NCBI GenBank assembly: GCA_001566295.1
Contig: KQ964253.1
Location: 1,027,099 to 1,091,098, forward strand
DNA length: 64,000 nucleotides
Source: Microdochium bolleyi
Taxonomy: Eukaryota; Ascomycota; Sordariomycetes; Xylariales; Microdochiaceae
Reading direction: 5' to 3'
Every line of letters begins with the position of its first letter. The first letter of the stretch is position 1. Below the pieces are notes generated by a model. The model was given only the letters and a program-made list of their open reading frames with translations, did no database searches and was not told where the DNA came from. Shown here piece by piece: positions 46,713 to 56,762 of this stretch. The position numbers were made by a program, and so were the translations under genes.

Positions 46713-49148
46713 CTACGCGACGCAAGTCAACAGTCCCTCGTAAGCGCGATCGACAGCCCGCCCGCCGAGCCCCGGCACGGCACGCAGCTCGGGCAGCGAC
46801 TCGATGCGACCCTCGGCGTCGGACAGAAGGTTCAGGTAGTCGACCAGGTCGCGCGCCTTCTTGGGGCCGAAGCCTTGCAGGGTCATGATCTGCGCGAGGT
46901 CGCGCGAGTTGACGATCTCGAGCAGGCTCTGGGCTGCGGGGCCGTCCTCGACGGCGCTCTCGAGACTGAAGAGCGGGGTCATCGACGTCGCGCTCTGCTT
47001 CTTGGTGCTGGCCTTCTTGGTGCGGGCGGCGGGCTTGTCGACGACGAAGCTCGCCTCGTCGTTGTCGGCCTCCCCGCCGTTGTAGTAGTCCTCATCGTCG
47101 TCGTCCCCGCCGTCGTGGTACACCATCTTGCGAGCTGGTTTCCTGTTGCGCCTCCGCGTCGCGCCGGGGCTCCCTTCAGAGTGGGAGTAGAAGCCTGATG
47201 ACCCCACCGCGGCGGCTGCGCCCGAGTCGCGACCTGCGCGCTTCATGGCAATGCGCGCCTTGAGCTTCTCGATCTTGCCGAGCAGCTTAGCCTGGCCCGG
47301 GAAGAAGGGCAGCGCGAGCTCGTACATCTTCAGCGCGCTCGCGTCCTCGCCGCGCTCCTTGTGCTGCCGCGCCATGAGCAGGAACCGCAGGCCCTCGGTC
47401 TTCTCGTCGTCCTGCTGCCGGCTGTCCTCGATGCGGCGCTCCAGCGCCTCGAGGCGTTCCCGCACGGCGTCGCTGATGTCGGGCTGTGCCTGCTTCTGCT
47501 GCTGCTGCTCCTCCAGGGCGGCCTGCGTCCGCGCCGCCAGGATCTCCTCGACCTTCTTCTGCACCATGGCCTCGATCTGCTCTGCGGAGATGCCAGGCTG
47601 CGACGAGGGTTTCGGCGCAGCTACGGCGGGTTTCGTCAACGATGGCAGGAACGTCGGCCGTGTGATCTTCGATGGCCTCGCTGCATTTTCCGTCTCCGAT
47701 GGTCTCTTCTGCACCTGGGCAAACTGCTTCGGCGACGCGGATCTCTTGATCGAAGTGTTTGCCGGTCGCGCTGTGGGGATGGCTTTCAGAGCGGGCCGGT
47801 CCGTGTAGACGTTGAAGGCCTTGACGGGCTTGTCTGACGCCTTGGTGGCTGCAGCGGCTGCGGCCGCCACGGTCCCAGAGTGGATGTTGTGCTTGTCCGC
47901 AAGGGGCTGCAGGGGTTTCCGAGCCATGCTCCCGTTCGACAGGTTCGAGTTGGTCCGAGGCTGTTGCTTAAAGACGACCTCGTTCTCGATCTCCCGGACC
48001 TCGATGCGCTTGGCACGGGAGCTCACGTTCAAGCTGCTGAGGGTGTCGAGGTGGTAGCTCCGGATCGGCGCCAGATTGAGGATCATGACGGTGATGCCGT
48101 TGTTCTGGCCAAGCGACAGGATTCGGGTCATCCTTGATTGCATAGTTTAGCAATTGTGATTTTGAAGCATGCGTTCACGTCCTGGTACTCACTTGCTCTC
48201 CCGGAACGGGATCCGGCGGTCCCCTCTCGAAATGGCATCGATGCACTGACTCAGAACGAACAGGCTCTTGTTGATCGCCGCCGACTCGACCAGTCTCTCC
48301 TTGCCGTTCTCGGTCCGTCGGTTGTCCTCCGAGCCTGCAAGATCGATGGCCGACGCAGTGCTCTCGCGTATCGCGTCCCCCGTTATCTGTGTGACCTTGA
48401 CGCGCAGGATGGCGTGGCTCCTGCTGCTGTGGGCGTTGAGCTTGGTGGCGGCCGTGACGCGGTTGTTGTTGGCCTCGATGTACAGCCGCTCAAAGTCCTT
48501 GAGGTTCTCGCAGGACCGCTCCGAGAGCCCGACGACGTGGGTCTTGCCGTTGGCCTCGCGTAGCGGCAAGCCCGTGGGCGTACGCTTCTCCGGTGGCTCG
48601 AGCAGGTCGTAGACCTTGTCGTTGTAGATCTCGTAGTACGACAGGGCAACGTGCACCGTCGTCTCGCCGTCCGTGTCCTTGGTGATCTTCTTGGCCCGGC
48701 GGTACACACCGCTCAGCAAGCGTGGGATCACGCCGCGGTCGGCCATCTTGAGACCGCCACGCATGGTATGCGTCTTGCCGGTGCCAGTGACGCCGTAGGC
48801 GAAGAGCGTGACGTCGAGGCCCTGAAATAGGGACTTGAGATGTGTGGCAACTATAAATCGAGGGAGCGGCGGTGAGACCGTGTTAGCCGCTTGAAGTCGT
48901 GATCAGGGAGAATGCGGCTTAGAGAGCATACCCTCGGCGGTAAACAGCTCCTCCTGGGAGGTGGCCTGGTCGTAGACACCATTGAACGTGAAGGAGAACT
49001 CCTCGGCATCGTTCTTGGGACTAGGAATCTTGACCACATTGAAGGTGTCGTCGGGGGCCGTGCTGCTCGAGGCGGCATGGACGATGATGTCCTTGTCGAG
49101 CTCGTGGTCGAGGAGCGGCCGGATACGGGCCACGACTCTTACCGACAT
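46713..49148 (-). CDS. Kinesin-10 (Kid/KIF22-like) chromokinesin with C-terminal helix-hairpin-helix
   Basis: A microtubule motor. The KIF22/Kid family pushes chromosome arms and binds DNA. Three exons (49148-48932, 48850-48193, 48132-46713) join in frame to give 764 residues. The N-terminal motor (1 to ~345) begins MSVRVVARIRPLL. It shows the P-loop AYGVTGTGKTHT (~90-101), switch I NAHSSRSHAI, switch II IDLAGSEDNRRT and PFRESKMTRIL. The neck reads SSRAKRIEVREIENE. A linker rich in Lys/Pro/Ala is followed by a coiled coil (about 510-590; EAMVQKKVEEILAARTQ, AVRERLEALERRIEDS). The last 70 residues carry two helix-hairpin-helix units (LQGFGPKKARDLVDYLN and VPGLGGRAVDRAYEGLL), the DNA-binding module of this family. 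Basic stretches (RRRNRKPARK) suggest nuclear entry. The start codon is followed at once by a cryptic donor-like GTAAGA. Confidence 0.93.
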
Positions 49149-50206
49149 GGCACTGGACTGGTCCCGGAGGTGTGGAGGGGTATTCGGAGCTCGTGATGGT
49201 GATGTCGAGCGTGGACGAGGGCACTGGGTCGAGAAGGATGGCCGACGCGTGCTCTGTGATGCATGCCTTGGATGGATGTCTTGCTCGTCTTTGTCTTGAT
49301 CTGCCGACGCGTCGAGGGCTGTCGGTTGGTTTCGCTGTGCAGTGGCCTCCCAATTGACTTACCTACATTTACCTGTGGGGAGCTGCCGTCGCTGTCGGAG
49401 GTTGTGCCCTCTTGTCCGTGTCTCGTGGGAGAGTTGGGCCACAGGAAGCGCTCTGCAAGGCTCGACTGCGTGTCAGTCGGGTTTCGCCCTGCGCGCACCC
49501 CTGGTCCGCATTGATCTGCCAGAGCTTGGACCTGCTGGCTCCTCAGAGACCCCTGGCCGAGGCCAAGACAGCCCCCCAGGGAGTGCATTTGGACACTGTT
49601 GCCACGGCAATGCCGCGACGAGATATGGTTGGCAGAATCCCGCTCTCATCAGTGGCCTCGGGTTTTTTGACAGCCTCCCAATTTGTGTCCACCCTCACGT
49701 CCAACTTGTGTCGTCATTGGCCCTGCACGCGCCTGATGATCCTCCTCCACAATGGGCCATCGGCATCGCCCTTCGCGTGGCCAGCTGCCTTTGGCTCCTT
49801 GTGCTGCACGACTTCTCCACTCTTGATGCCGTGGCACATCTCGGCTGATCGAGTACCTTCAGAATCGTCCCCGAGATCAGTGACCCAGCCTCAGTCACTC
49901 CTGCGTAGTCTCAGTGAGCATTTCCGAGAACGTGCTGAACATCTTTGGAAACGCAAGGTCTCTGCAGCTCTTGTACGAATGGCGCATTTCAGTAGCCAAC
50001 AGCATGGCTCGTTGTTGAGTTGTCTTGGTATTCATTCCGTCCAGGTATCATACATTAATCAAACTCCCAAACTCCATTCATCATACACATGCAGGTCCTC
50101 AAGCAATCTCAGGCCATGCGTCAATCTCAGGCACTGCCCACTGTTGTTATCGCGGTATGCTGCCACTTGGTGAGTCTTGGCCGCTTCATGACACCTCTCA
50201 CTCATA
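49149..50206. other. Intergenic region
   Basis: This is the promoter of the kinesin gene on the left and the 3' side of the zinc-protein gene on the right. A 254-codon open frame on the plus strand (49412-50173) is compositionally random and overlaps equally open minus frames. I do not call it. Confidence 0.55.
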
Positions 50207-51407
50207 TCACATCGAGTTCGGGAACAGTCCAGCCGCTCTATTGAGCCGGCGAAGACCTTCAGGCAAGCTTCCGCCTTGCAGAGTGTTGATATACCCATCG
50301 ATCACAGACAGGTCCTCCAGGTCTTGTTTGCGTGTCTGCGTGAGCCAGTACTCGAATGGACCGCCTGTCGCGAGGTTAGCACAGGTCGAATGGCAAGCCG
50401 GTTGGTTCCCTGTTCCATCGTGTAGGCTCTCTCAGCAGATCGGAGAACACTTACGGTTCAGAGCGAGTGCAGCACCGAGCTCATGGCAGCGTTCTGCAGG
50501 CGTGTGCTCCGTGTGGAGATCCAGAAAGTGGTTGAGCATCTTACTGACATCCTTCAGTGGCCACTTGCTCGGCTCGCTGGGCACGCGGCTCGGGCCTGCA
50601 TTGAGATACTTCGACGCCACACACAGGCGACACTTCCAGAATCCCAGTCGCTGTACTGCGTTGCTCCCGGGCGATACCTCAGCTGTGGTGCTTCCATGGG
50701 TATGAACACCGTTCGCAGGGGTAAGCGACTCGCGCTTGGTGTCCATGGCCACGGGAAGCTGTGCAAGCGGCTCCCGACCATTTTCTGTGTCCTCTGCGCT
50801 GTGGCTCCTCTTGGTCGGAAGCCGTTGTCGCTTGTTCGACGACGGACCGTTTGATGGACTCTCGCCTGTGCGGCCATCTGAAGCCCGGTGTGTCGAGTTG
50901 GTGCCATTCCGGTACAAGGTCGACATGTGACTGCGACGCTGCTGGGCCTCGATGAGCTCGATTCTGTGCTGAGCACTACGGATCTGATGGCCGATATCCA
51001 ATGTTCTCAGCTGCAGATTGCGAGCCTCTTGAGGCGTCACATCAGTTGCGATCAGAGAACGGCAGAGGTCGAGGTCGTAGCGGTAAGCCATGATGTCTTC
51101 TCGCAACTGGCGTCGCGTGATCTCCTGAATGTCTGAGTTCTCGTACGTCAAGGTCGACTCCTCAGCCAGTGTGTCCAGTGCGGTATGCCCGTGAGTCACA
51201 TGCGATCCTGAGCCATTGATAGGGAACTGGAAGACTGTGTCAGTGCCGATCTCGAAAGCAGGCAGGTGGGGACCTTTCGCAACCTCGACACTGCTCGGAA
51301 TATCAGGAAGCAGTACTCACATCAGCAAGCCGGCTCAGATCCGGGAGAACGGCGGAGCGACTGGGCTCTGGCAATATGATGCTGCTCTGATCGTGACGTC
51401 GCAACAT
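50207..51407 (-). CDS. Putative zinc-binding nuclear protein of unknown function
   Basis: I assembled this from three exons (51407-51321, 51226-50455, 50364-50207), which join exactly in frame to give 338 residues. Exon 1 supplies the ATG (MLRRHDQSSIILPEPS). The long middle frame has no ATG of its own at its left edge and is entered through a CTTCCAG acceptor. The last exon continues from ALNR to GPFEYWLTQTRKQDLEDLS and ends LNRAAGLFPNSM. At about residues 65-128 lies an amphipathic helical region with regular Leu/Ile/Gln/Arg. NLS-like KRQRLPTKR follows. The C-terminal third contains FWKCRLC (Cys228, Cys231), SKWPLKDVSKML and NHFLDLHTEH (His262, His267, His270), which could form one C2H2-type zinc site with a long inter-pair loop. 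It then runs into ERCHELGAALALNRG. I do not recognise a named family. The composition and orderly splicing argue for a real, probably conserved protein. Confidence 0.78.
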
Positions 51408-53531
51408 GGTGAAAGAGCCGCCAGGCGGGGCACCCCAAACTGTGACGGCAGTCGCGTAGAAGTCGAGAGGAGCGGCGACGTGGCGTCCACGAAAGTATGG
51501 TGATCACGTCTGGAAAGCTGACTGCATAAGTGGTTGGCACAAAATTCGTGTACGAACGAGCGAGCGGGCAAGCCAACGCCGTGGAGATGAATGTTCGTCG
51601 TTTCTCAAGCAATCGTTTTGTGCGGGTAGTTGCTGGGTGCAATCCTGATCGTGCCCGACTGAAGAGGCTGCGAAGATGTGGTTCGGGTCGTACCTTCCTT
51701 GGAAAAACCCCCTAGTGGTCTTCGGGTCTTGTGTTACTCGATGGTTCCGACCGGTTTGTGTTTCTTTGTGCCGTTTTCTTTTTCTTTTCTTCCCGCCGTA
51801 TCCAGCTCTTCTTGAACTTTACACATCTTTTGTCCTTTTTTGCCGTTTTCCTTTTTTTCGTCCTTGATAGAGTGTTCCACTTTTGACAGTGCCCCACTCT
51901 TACCCGTCTGCGAGGAACTCGAGCGATACTTGCACAGACGTACACTTTGACATGGAGCGACACGATTACACTTCAGGAATAGCTTCATCAGCTCGTGAGA
52001 CCTCTTATGGTCCAAGACGCATATATCTCTGCATCCTGAGACTATCTGAAGAGGACTATCTATGTTCGTCGATAAGTTCTAGGCGATCACATTGACCTTG
52101 GTACGTTAGCCGATAAGCTCGGGAAGTCCTGTGTGGGCCGGCTGATGCGAGCATCACTCCCATTGGCTCCATGTCAGGGCTCGATTCTGATTGAGGCAAG
52201 CGGCAGCCAAAAAAAAAAAAAAAAAAAGAAGGTTGGAAAAGGAGGGAAGGATAAAAAGAAGAAGGATGGCGAGGAGATTGGACAGGGGCTTGGCTTGCTT
52301 TTTCGTCTGGTTTGCTCTCTTCCTCACGATGTCTGGCAAGACCGTATGTAGCTTGACCGAGGTGAGACTTGCGAGAGATACAGCCGTGATTGCGAAGAAG
52401 TATTCCAGGCCTGGCAATCGACCACAGCATTTGATGTTACTAAAGCTAGCTCGAAGGCCGGCATAGCTGCGCAGTGATAGGCGAAGACATGACGAATGAT
52501 CTATGCGGGATGAGCCTCTTGACTGATACGCATAAGCCAGCTGGACTAGCATCACGCTGTTAGCCTGGCTTTCTTTGTGGAAGCATAGCTTCAAGCGGTC
52601 TGTAACAAATTGTGTTCTTCATGCTGTTCGTGGAGAAACGCATGAACTTTGTGCAGCACGGTTCTCACGGGAGGCGAGCTCCACAAGTCCCGGGTCCGAC
52701 ACCTGAAGCCAATCACGAGGTGGCAGCTTGTCTGATCAGGATACCTGAGGATTGTGTGGACAGGAGTGACTGTTTGGAGGCCTCGTCCACAATACCGACC
52801 GAGACCAAGGGCCAGAGCTGGCTCTCCTGGACGGGAACGCTACCTCATCCAGTCCGGTGATACTGGTTTGCTTCACGGGCAGGCACCATCAAAAGAACAA
52901 GATACAGGATGCCTTTCCTACCGGTTGACTCAGCCCGGTAGCCACCAGCGCTGGCTGCGAGACACCTGAAAGCGGTGCACTCTAGCGGCCGCTATGGTCT
53001 GGGGCTGAAAGGACCCCTGGCTCGTCACAGCTCCTGCGCCACCACCTATCTCAGTTGACCGCGAGACAAGCTGTCGAGGGTCGTCATTTCAAGCCTCTTG
53101 GCAATCACCCGCACAGTACCTAGGTCGTCGGCAAGCCGTATGCGGCTGTCCGTGTAAGGCTGACCTGCAGAGACGGATTGTGGCTCGGGGACAGATTTGA
53201 ATTGAAGCTAGCTTACCTTCAATGCGCGTGGCGGCGGAAGGCACAGTCCTAGGCAGAAATGCAGGACCCCAGACTCTAGGACTGTGCATTCAGGCTGCCA
53301 TGCTACTTGCGAGCTTGTCGTAGACCGTGTCCCAGGATCATCGAGCTGGATGTGCTCCTCGAGTATAAGACTGCTCTCCATGTCTGGTGGAAACACCATG
53401 GGCGATTGCATCTAAATAACACGCTCACCTCCACCCTCCTTGGTACAACAATCGGAAATCTCGCTTTGCCTGGCACTTTAAGCCCACAGAGTCCGGCCAT
53501 TACTTCATCTCACAGGCAGACATCGGAAATC
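51408..53531. other. Divergent intergenic region
   Basis: This is the shared upstream region of the zinc-protein gene (minus) and the AAA+ ATPase (plus). It contains an A19 homopolymer at 52209-52227 followed by a purine-rich stretch (AAGGAGGGAAGG-like), and CT/T-rich tracts at about 51765-51860. The frames across the poly-A tract (Lys or Phe runs) are artefacts of it. I see no gene. Confidence 0.55.
52209..52227. repeat. Poly-A tract (A19)
   Basis: Nineteen consecutive A residues on the plus strand in the divergent promoter region, followed by purine-rich sequence. It could be a nucleosome-depleting poly(dA:dT) element. A retroposon tail is less likely because no element body is visible beside it. 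Confidence 0.9.
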
Positions 53532-55975
53532 ATGGGACTCAGTTCTGGCACCATCTCGGAGACGGCCTGGAAGTGGAGGTGCAAGTTGAGCAACCTCACC
53601 CACGAGAAGACACTCGCAGACTACCAGTCAGAATCGACGGTATCCTCTTCAGACAGCGACCCCAAGGACGGCGTGGCAACCTCCAAGAGCCCCGGCCGCT
53701 TCGGTGCCGGGAACAACAAGAAGGAGGCCCAAGATGCGGGCCTCGGATCAACTGCCGCGGTCAAGACCTTCTACGAGAGCCCAGAGAGCGATGCCTTCAA
53801 CAAGATCTGGGTCGACTATCCTCCAAGGCAGCCGTCAAAGAAGGCGGCTCTCGCCCAGGGCCGCATCGCCTTCAGACTGTACAAGGTCAAGGACATGAGC
53901 AAGCCCTGCATCAATGGCAAATACGCGCTCAAGCACCACATGATTGACGTGCAGAACCCGGCACTCGTCGCGGCCTTGAAGCCGATCCTGGAGAAGGAGG
54001 ACGTGCACCTTGACCCCAGCGAGCTCGCTTCGTTCTCGGCACCCTTCCGCCCTCTCTACTTCTGCTACGACGAGATCGTTGCCAAGTGCAGCAGTCTCGA
54101 GGCGGGCGACCCTCTGCGGCCTTTCATGCTCCTCTTCATCAAGGTCCTGGACGAGGTCTTCTCCGACGTCAGACACAAGAAGAAGAGCCTGCAGGCCAAC
54201 GGCCTTGTCTCATACGCCAACGCGTGGTCCTATTTCAAGAGAGACGCGCCCATCATCACCCAGGGGCCCAACTGCCAGTTTCTGTGCAAGGTCGTCGACA
54301 CTGAGTACCGAGTTACAGGCCCCACCAACACCCTAATCATCAAGGCCAAGGCTCTCAAGTTTACTGGCGAGGCATTTGTCTGGACCGATAGTGAGCTCCC
54401 GGTTGATAGGTTTGCCGGGAACAAACCCATCACTGAGCTGGCGCACTATCCGATCGAGTTTCATCCTGACCCAGCTGCCACCATGCGGCGGATGGGAGCC
54501 AGGGGTCGTCTCGTGCTGGACTACCAGGGGTTGACATACTGCAACTATGAGGGTCTGGCGATCTTCATCGAGGAGAAGAAGATTGAGAGGCACAATGTGA
54601 GTCGTCCAAAGCATCACACACACGACAATCAGATACTGACACGAGTGATGTAGGTCCACGGCAGAATCCTGATCGATGTGGTCGGCTTCAACAAGCACCA
54701 CCTCGCCAAAGGCTCCCGCGAGGAAGCGCAGCTCGAATCCGAGACGAACAAAGTCTTCGGCACTGGCCGGCAGATCATCAGGAAGCCCGGAAAGAGCTCG
54801 CTTTCCACCGCCGTGCATTTGCAGCCTGCAGGCGACGACATGATCGACGAGTACGGCGCGCTTGACAGCACCAGCACGGATGCGACGGCAGAAAAGCCCT
54901 CAGACAACGACGTCGTGCGCCTCAGCCCGGAGGACCAAGCGAAGAACAAGGCAGCCATGCTTGAGCATCCCGAGAACCTCATGTACATGTCGCCTCTGCT
55001 GCAGGGGTTCGCCCTCAAGAACAAGGAGTGGTGTAAGTGTTCTCCATGACGCTTTCCTTCATGGCTGTCTAACCACCGACTCTAGTCTCCTTCTTCGTCG
55101 AGGACATCAGGCCGATGGTGTGGAACGACAAGGCCTACGAGCACCTGGTCTACTCGGAGCAGCAGAAAGACCTGGTCCTCTCTTTCGTCGAGAACCACAA
55201 ACAGGACGGAAAGCAGGAGATCAACGACGTGATCGTCGGCAAAGGCCAGGGGCTCATCATCCTGCTCAGCGGCCCGCCGGGCACCGGCAAGACGCTCATG
55301 GCTGAGGCCGTAGCCGACCGCACCCACCGGCCCTTGTTCTACCTCCAGGCCGAGGACCTGGGCATCTCGGCCGCCTCCCTCGGCGCCAACCTCAAAAAGG
55401 TCTTCGCCATGGCCACCGAGTGGAACGCCGTAGTTTTGCTGGACGAAAGCGATGTCTTCATGTCGGAGCGGCACCCGCAGGACATTGCGCGCAACGAGCT
55501 CGTCTCCATCTTCCTGCGCGAGCTCGAGTACTTTCGCGGCATCATCTTCCTCACGACGAACCTGTACCAGACGATCGACTCGGCGTTCCGCTCCCGCGTG
55601 AGCCTGCACCTGCTGTTCAACCCGCTGACCGAGGACGCACGGGTGCAGGTGTGGCGCAAGTTCCTGGACAGGACCCCCCATGCGGCCAAGAAGAGGGTGG
55701 CCGAGCTGGAGCACCCCGAAGAGGAGCAGCAGCTGGGCAGCGGCAAGGAAGTGGAGGCCGGAGGCAGGCTCCTCGTCGACGATGAGGACATCCGCGAGCT
55801 CGCGCAGTGGAACATGAACGGTCGCGAGATTGGCAACGCGGTCAAGATGGTGACGTCGTGGTGCGACCACAAGGGCTACGACATCACGCTGTCGCGTATC
55901 GAGAACAGCATCAAGGTCACGAGCCCGCACGCCTCGAGGGTCACGAGCACGGGGGACACGGATCTTTATGATTGA
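53532..55975 (+). CDS. AAA+ ATPase of the fungal DUF7025-type family
   Basis: Three exons (53532-54596, 54654-55032, 55086-55975) join in frame to give 777 residues, starting MGLSSGTISETAWKW. The N-terminal 400 residues form the fungal-specific region usually found on these proteins. It includes RPLYFCYDEIVAK and, near the end of exon 1, LVLDYQGLTYCNYEGLAIF, followed by the exon 2 opening HGRILIDVVGFNK. The C-terminal AAA+ core shows Walker A SGPPGTGKTL (~543-552), Walker B AVVLLDESDVFM (~596-607; Ser where many AAA proteins have Ala), sensor-1 FLTTNL and an arginine-finger stretch FRSRVSLHLLF. A helical lid ends in WNMNGREIGNAVKMV. These enzymes are abundant in filamentous fungi and their substrates are unknown. 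Remodelling of a protein complex is inferred from the fold only. It diverges from the zinc-protein gene across 2.1 kb. Confidence 0.9.
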
Positions 55976-56762
55976 TTCGAGACTGTTAGAGTGCAGAGTG
56001 GTTCTTTCTTTTGAAATGTGGTTGTTATAAGCTTTGTGAGAGATATACCTTGGCTACTATGCCAGCACTTTTTTGTTATTTCCTGCTATATCAAGACTTC
56101 TGGTTATCCAGTCCCGACCACTAGTCGAGCGCGAACTCGAGTTTCATACTTGGATTCTTTCCATAATGAAAGGACGGCGTGTGCCTGCATCCCTTTCCCT
56201 AGAGTGCCTGACGATTGGTTCGCAGTAACACACACATATTGCTTGTATTGCTTTCGGATGCAAGCGGTTATTCAGTGCGGTCCCATGGATGTGGCTATCG
56301 ACGGGCGGCGAGCGAGAGGAGCTCAAACATGACTTTTCCCTGTGACATTGCTGGGTACAGCAGAAGAATGGACGAACGACCAAGAAAGGGGGGCTTGAAA
56401 CGGTGCGTGTGCGCTGGTTCTGATGTAAAAAGTGAGGTAGATACATTGTCTTCTCTCCATCTTGACGTGCGCCGGGCTGTCGCCTCCCGTCCACTGCTGT
56501 TCCCGCCACCACCACAGAGCGATCGTATTAGTCCACCATCGGACGCCGCGAAACAAGCCTGGCTCTACGCGCGCCCTCTGTCAACACAACCAAGACTTTT
56601 TCCATTCCCAACCAGAGAAGCGTCTCCCATACCACTCATGCAATGTGATGTTGTCGGCCTTGGTGGGTCGCGACGAAGACACGTAACCGATCATCGCGAC
56701 TTATCTGTTGTCGCATGCTCATGGTTAGCATTGCCCATTGGGAAAGCATAGAGGTCTTCAAC
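55976..56762. other. Intergenic region
   Basis: This is the 3' side of the AAA+ gene and of the decayed gene on the opposite strand. I see no coding sequence in it. A 178-codon frame at 56215-56751 has no family motif. Confidence 0.5.

Noticed and set aside
49412..50173. 254-codon plus-strand open frame between the kinesin and zinc-protein genes
   Set aside because: No motif and random composition. It lies where the kinesin promoter is expected, and minus-strand frames are equally open.
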